5,787 nt of DNA from Bacteriovoracaceae bacterium (GTDB taxonomy: Bacteria > Bdellovibrionota > UBA1018). Numbering within the stretch: position 1 is the stretch's first letter; each line of letters begins with the position of its first letter. Below the pieces are notes generated by a model. That model searched no databases and was not told where the DNA came from. It saw only the letters and a program-made list of their open reading frames with translations. The position numbers and the translations under genes are program-made. Shown piece by piece: positions 4,641 through 5,787 of the stretch. Location of the stretch: NCBI GenBank assembly GCA_023250755.1, contig JAHFAC010000135.1, forward strand, positions 1-5,787. Direction: 5' to 3'.

Positions 4641-5787
4641 ATGAGCTTAGAATCGACTCAGAACCCTCTTTCAATTCCAGATGATTTTGAGCCCGCTACT
4701 CGCGTTCGCAATGCTCATGCACTTTCTCGTCCTTCGCTTTCGTATTGGCAAGATGCTTGGCTGAGACTCAAGTCCAATCGACAGGCATTTATTTCGCTCG
4801 GAATGATTGTGGGCATGCTGCTCTTTACTTTGATTGGACCCTGGCTCTGGAGATCAGACCCGGCCAATCAGGATCTTGCTAGGATTTCAGAGCCGCCCTC
4901 TTTTGGAAGAAGCGCAGTGGTTTTAGCTGAGGCAGATGCCTGGCAAGAGGTGATTCTGCCGGATCAACCCGAGAGCCCACCTCCTCCTGTGGGAGAGTTA
5001 GCAGCACCGGCCTCAGTCGAGGTGGTTGGAATTCCCTCCACCCAAGGCGTGAGATTGAAGTGGACCCCTGTGCCAGGAGCGGCGGGATACGTGATTTATC
5101 GCTCAGAAAAAGAGCCTCAAGGCAAGACCGGATGGGGAGTGCCGATTGCTACAGCCGAGGGTGGAAATCATGTCAGCTATGAGGATCGTTTTAATCTAGA
5201 AAGTCGTTCTTATTCCTATTCTGTAGTTGCTAAAAATGGGGAGGAGTCGTCTCAATCTAAAACTTTAAAAGTGAGCTTGCCTCCTGGAGTTTCGCTCGCA
5301 GATGCAATTAAAATCAATCCCGAGGCAAAGCCAGGCGAAATCAAACCAGGAATGCTGCTTCGGCTTCCGGCTTATCCGTTCGGTACGGACTACTTAGGGC
5401 GTGATCTCTTGGCGAGACTGATGGCAGGAGCACAGGTTTCTCTTTTCATAGGATTTTTTGCTCCTCTCTTTGCGACGCTTTTTGGGGTTTTTCTGGGAGG
5501 GATTTCTGGATTTTTAGGCGGTAAGGTAGACAGCTGGCTGATGAGGATCACTGATTTTGTTCTGGCCCTGCCTTTTCTTCTGTTTATGATTCTTTTTAAA
5601 GTGGTTTTTGGCGCTGGTGCTGGAGAGAGTGGGATCACTGCCATGCTGGTGGCGATGATCAGCTTATCGTGGACCGGGCCGGCCCGCTTGACTCGAGGCC
5701 AGGTGTTGCAGTTACGTGAGTCTGAGTTTGTTCATGCCGCACGTCTGCTGGGTGCGCGTCCCGTTTATCTGCTGGTAAGACATCTTC
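4641..5787 (+). CDS. oppC: Oligopeptide ABC transporter permease OppC with a fibronectin III-like periplasmic insert (3' end outside window)
   Basis: The frame is open for 382 codons to the window edge. Residues 34-53 (SYWQDAWLRLKSNRQAFISL) match the OppC N-terminus (E. coli: SLWQDARRRF...), and helix 1 spans about 50-69. The core resumes at YPFGTDYLGRDLLARLM (245-261), followed by helices at about 263-290 and 302-324 with GGKVDSWLMR (293-302) between, and another at 331-347. The window ends inside the EAA loop (SEFVHAARLLGARP, 361-374), so roughly the last third of the permease core is missing. The loop between helix 1 and FGTD, about 20-30 residues in E. coli OppC, is about 180 here. It starts normally (DPANQDLARISEPPS, 73-87), then has a Pro-rich linker (107-116), a fibronectin III-like domain (about 122-213) and a tail (216-243). 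Known topology puts this loop in the periplasm. The frame is intact with no stops, so this is a real domain insertion and not a broken gene. It is coupled to oppB by a two-base gap. Confidence 0.93.
   Translation, partial: MSLESTQNPLSIPDDFEPATRVRNAHALSRPSLSYWQDAWLRLKSNRQAFISLGMIVGMLLFTLIGPWLWRSDPANQDLARISEPPSFGRSAVVLAEADAWQEVILPDQPESPPPPVGELAAPASVEVVGIPSTQGVRLKWTPVPGAAGYVIYRSEKEPQGKTGWGVPIATAEGGNHVSYEDRFNLESRSYSYSVVAKNGEESSQSKTLKVSLPPGVSLADAIKINPEAKPGEIKPGMLLRLPAYPFGTDYLGRDLLARLMAGAQVSLFIGFFAPLFATLFGVFLGGISGFLGGKVDSWLMRITDFVLALPFLLFMILFKVVFGAGAGESGITAMLVAMISLSWTGPARLTRGQVLQLRESEFVHAARLLGARPVYLLVRHL
5004..5279 (+). other. Fibronectin type III-like domain encoded within oppC
   Basis: Residues about 122-213 of OppC show the beta-sandwich pattern of fibronectin III domains. 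A Pro/Ala start (APASVEVVG) is followed by GVRLKWTPVPGAAGYVIYRS (136-155), with the B-strand Trp141 and C-strand Tyr150/Tyr153. Then come a YEDR turn (180-183), SYSYSVVAKNGEESSQS (190-206) with the F-strand alternating Tyr-x-Tyr-x-Val-x-Ala-x-Asn, and a final strand TLKVSLP (208-214). About 92 residues is the usual size of one such domain. It sits in a periplasmic loop and is preceded by a proline-rich linker. Such domains usually mediate protein-protein or polysaccharide contacts; the partner is not shown by the sequence. Confidence 0.85.

Noticed and set aside
5390..5644. Minus-strand 84-codon open frame opposite oppC
   Set aside because: The plus strand encodes the conserved OppC core here; the antisense product is a Pro/Lys/Arg-rich shadow.

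Overview
The window (5787 bases, moderate GC, densely coding) looks like chromosomal DNA of a Gram-negative (diderm) bacterium. The evidence is that four predicted exported proteins have Sec-type signal peptides, and both solute-binding proteins lack a lipobox cysteine, so they should be free in the periplasm. The mix of ABC importer genes with small cysteine-containing secreted proteins, one carrying an Lcl/DUF1566-like domain, would fit a deltaproteobacterial or Bdellovibrionota-type genome. That assignment is an impression, not proven by the sequence.

Layout. Positions 1-636 (minus strand) hold the first 212 codons of an Fe(III)/phosphonate-type periplasmic solute-binding protein, cut by the window edge. 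A 106-base divergent spacer follows. Two small secreted-protein genes on the plus strand come next (743-1324 and 1362-1817). The first is an Lcl_C/DUF1566-like protein with seven cysteines. The second is an unrecognised exported protein with four cysteines. A 219-base non-coding stretch (1818-2036) contains several possible RNA structures, including a potential H-type pseudoknot just upstream of the next gene.

From 2037 to the right edge is an oligopeptide importer operon on the plus strand. It consists of oppA (2037-3668, periplasmic peptide-binding protein), oppB (3688-4638, permease) and the 5' part of oppC (4641 to beyond 5787, second permease). Gaps are 19 and 2 bases, which points to one transcript with translational coupling. 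The ATPases (OppD/OppF) are not in the window and would be expected downstream.

The most notable feature is in OppC. The periplasmic loop between its first membrane helix and the conserved FGTD..GRD segment is normally a few tens of residues. Here it is about 180 residues and contains a proline-rich linker, a recognisable fibronectin type III-like beta-sandwich domain, and a short segment resembling the end of a LysM motif. An Ig-like extra domain in a permease's periplasmic loop recalls the P2 loop of MalF, which contacts the maltose-binding protein. The inference is that this insert docks OppA, or anchors the importer to a periplasmic partner or the cell wall.
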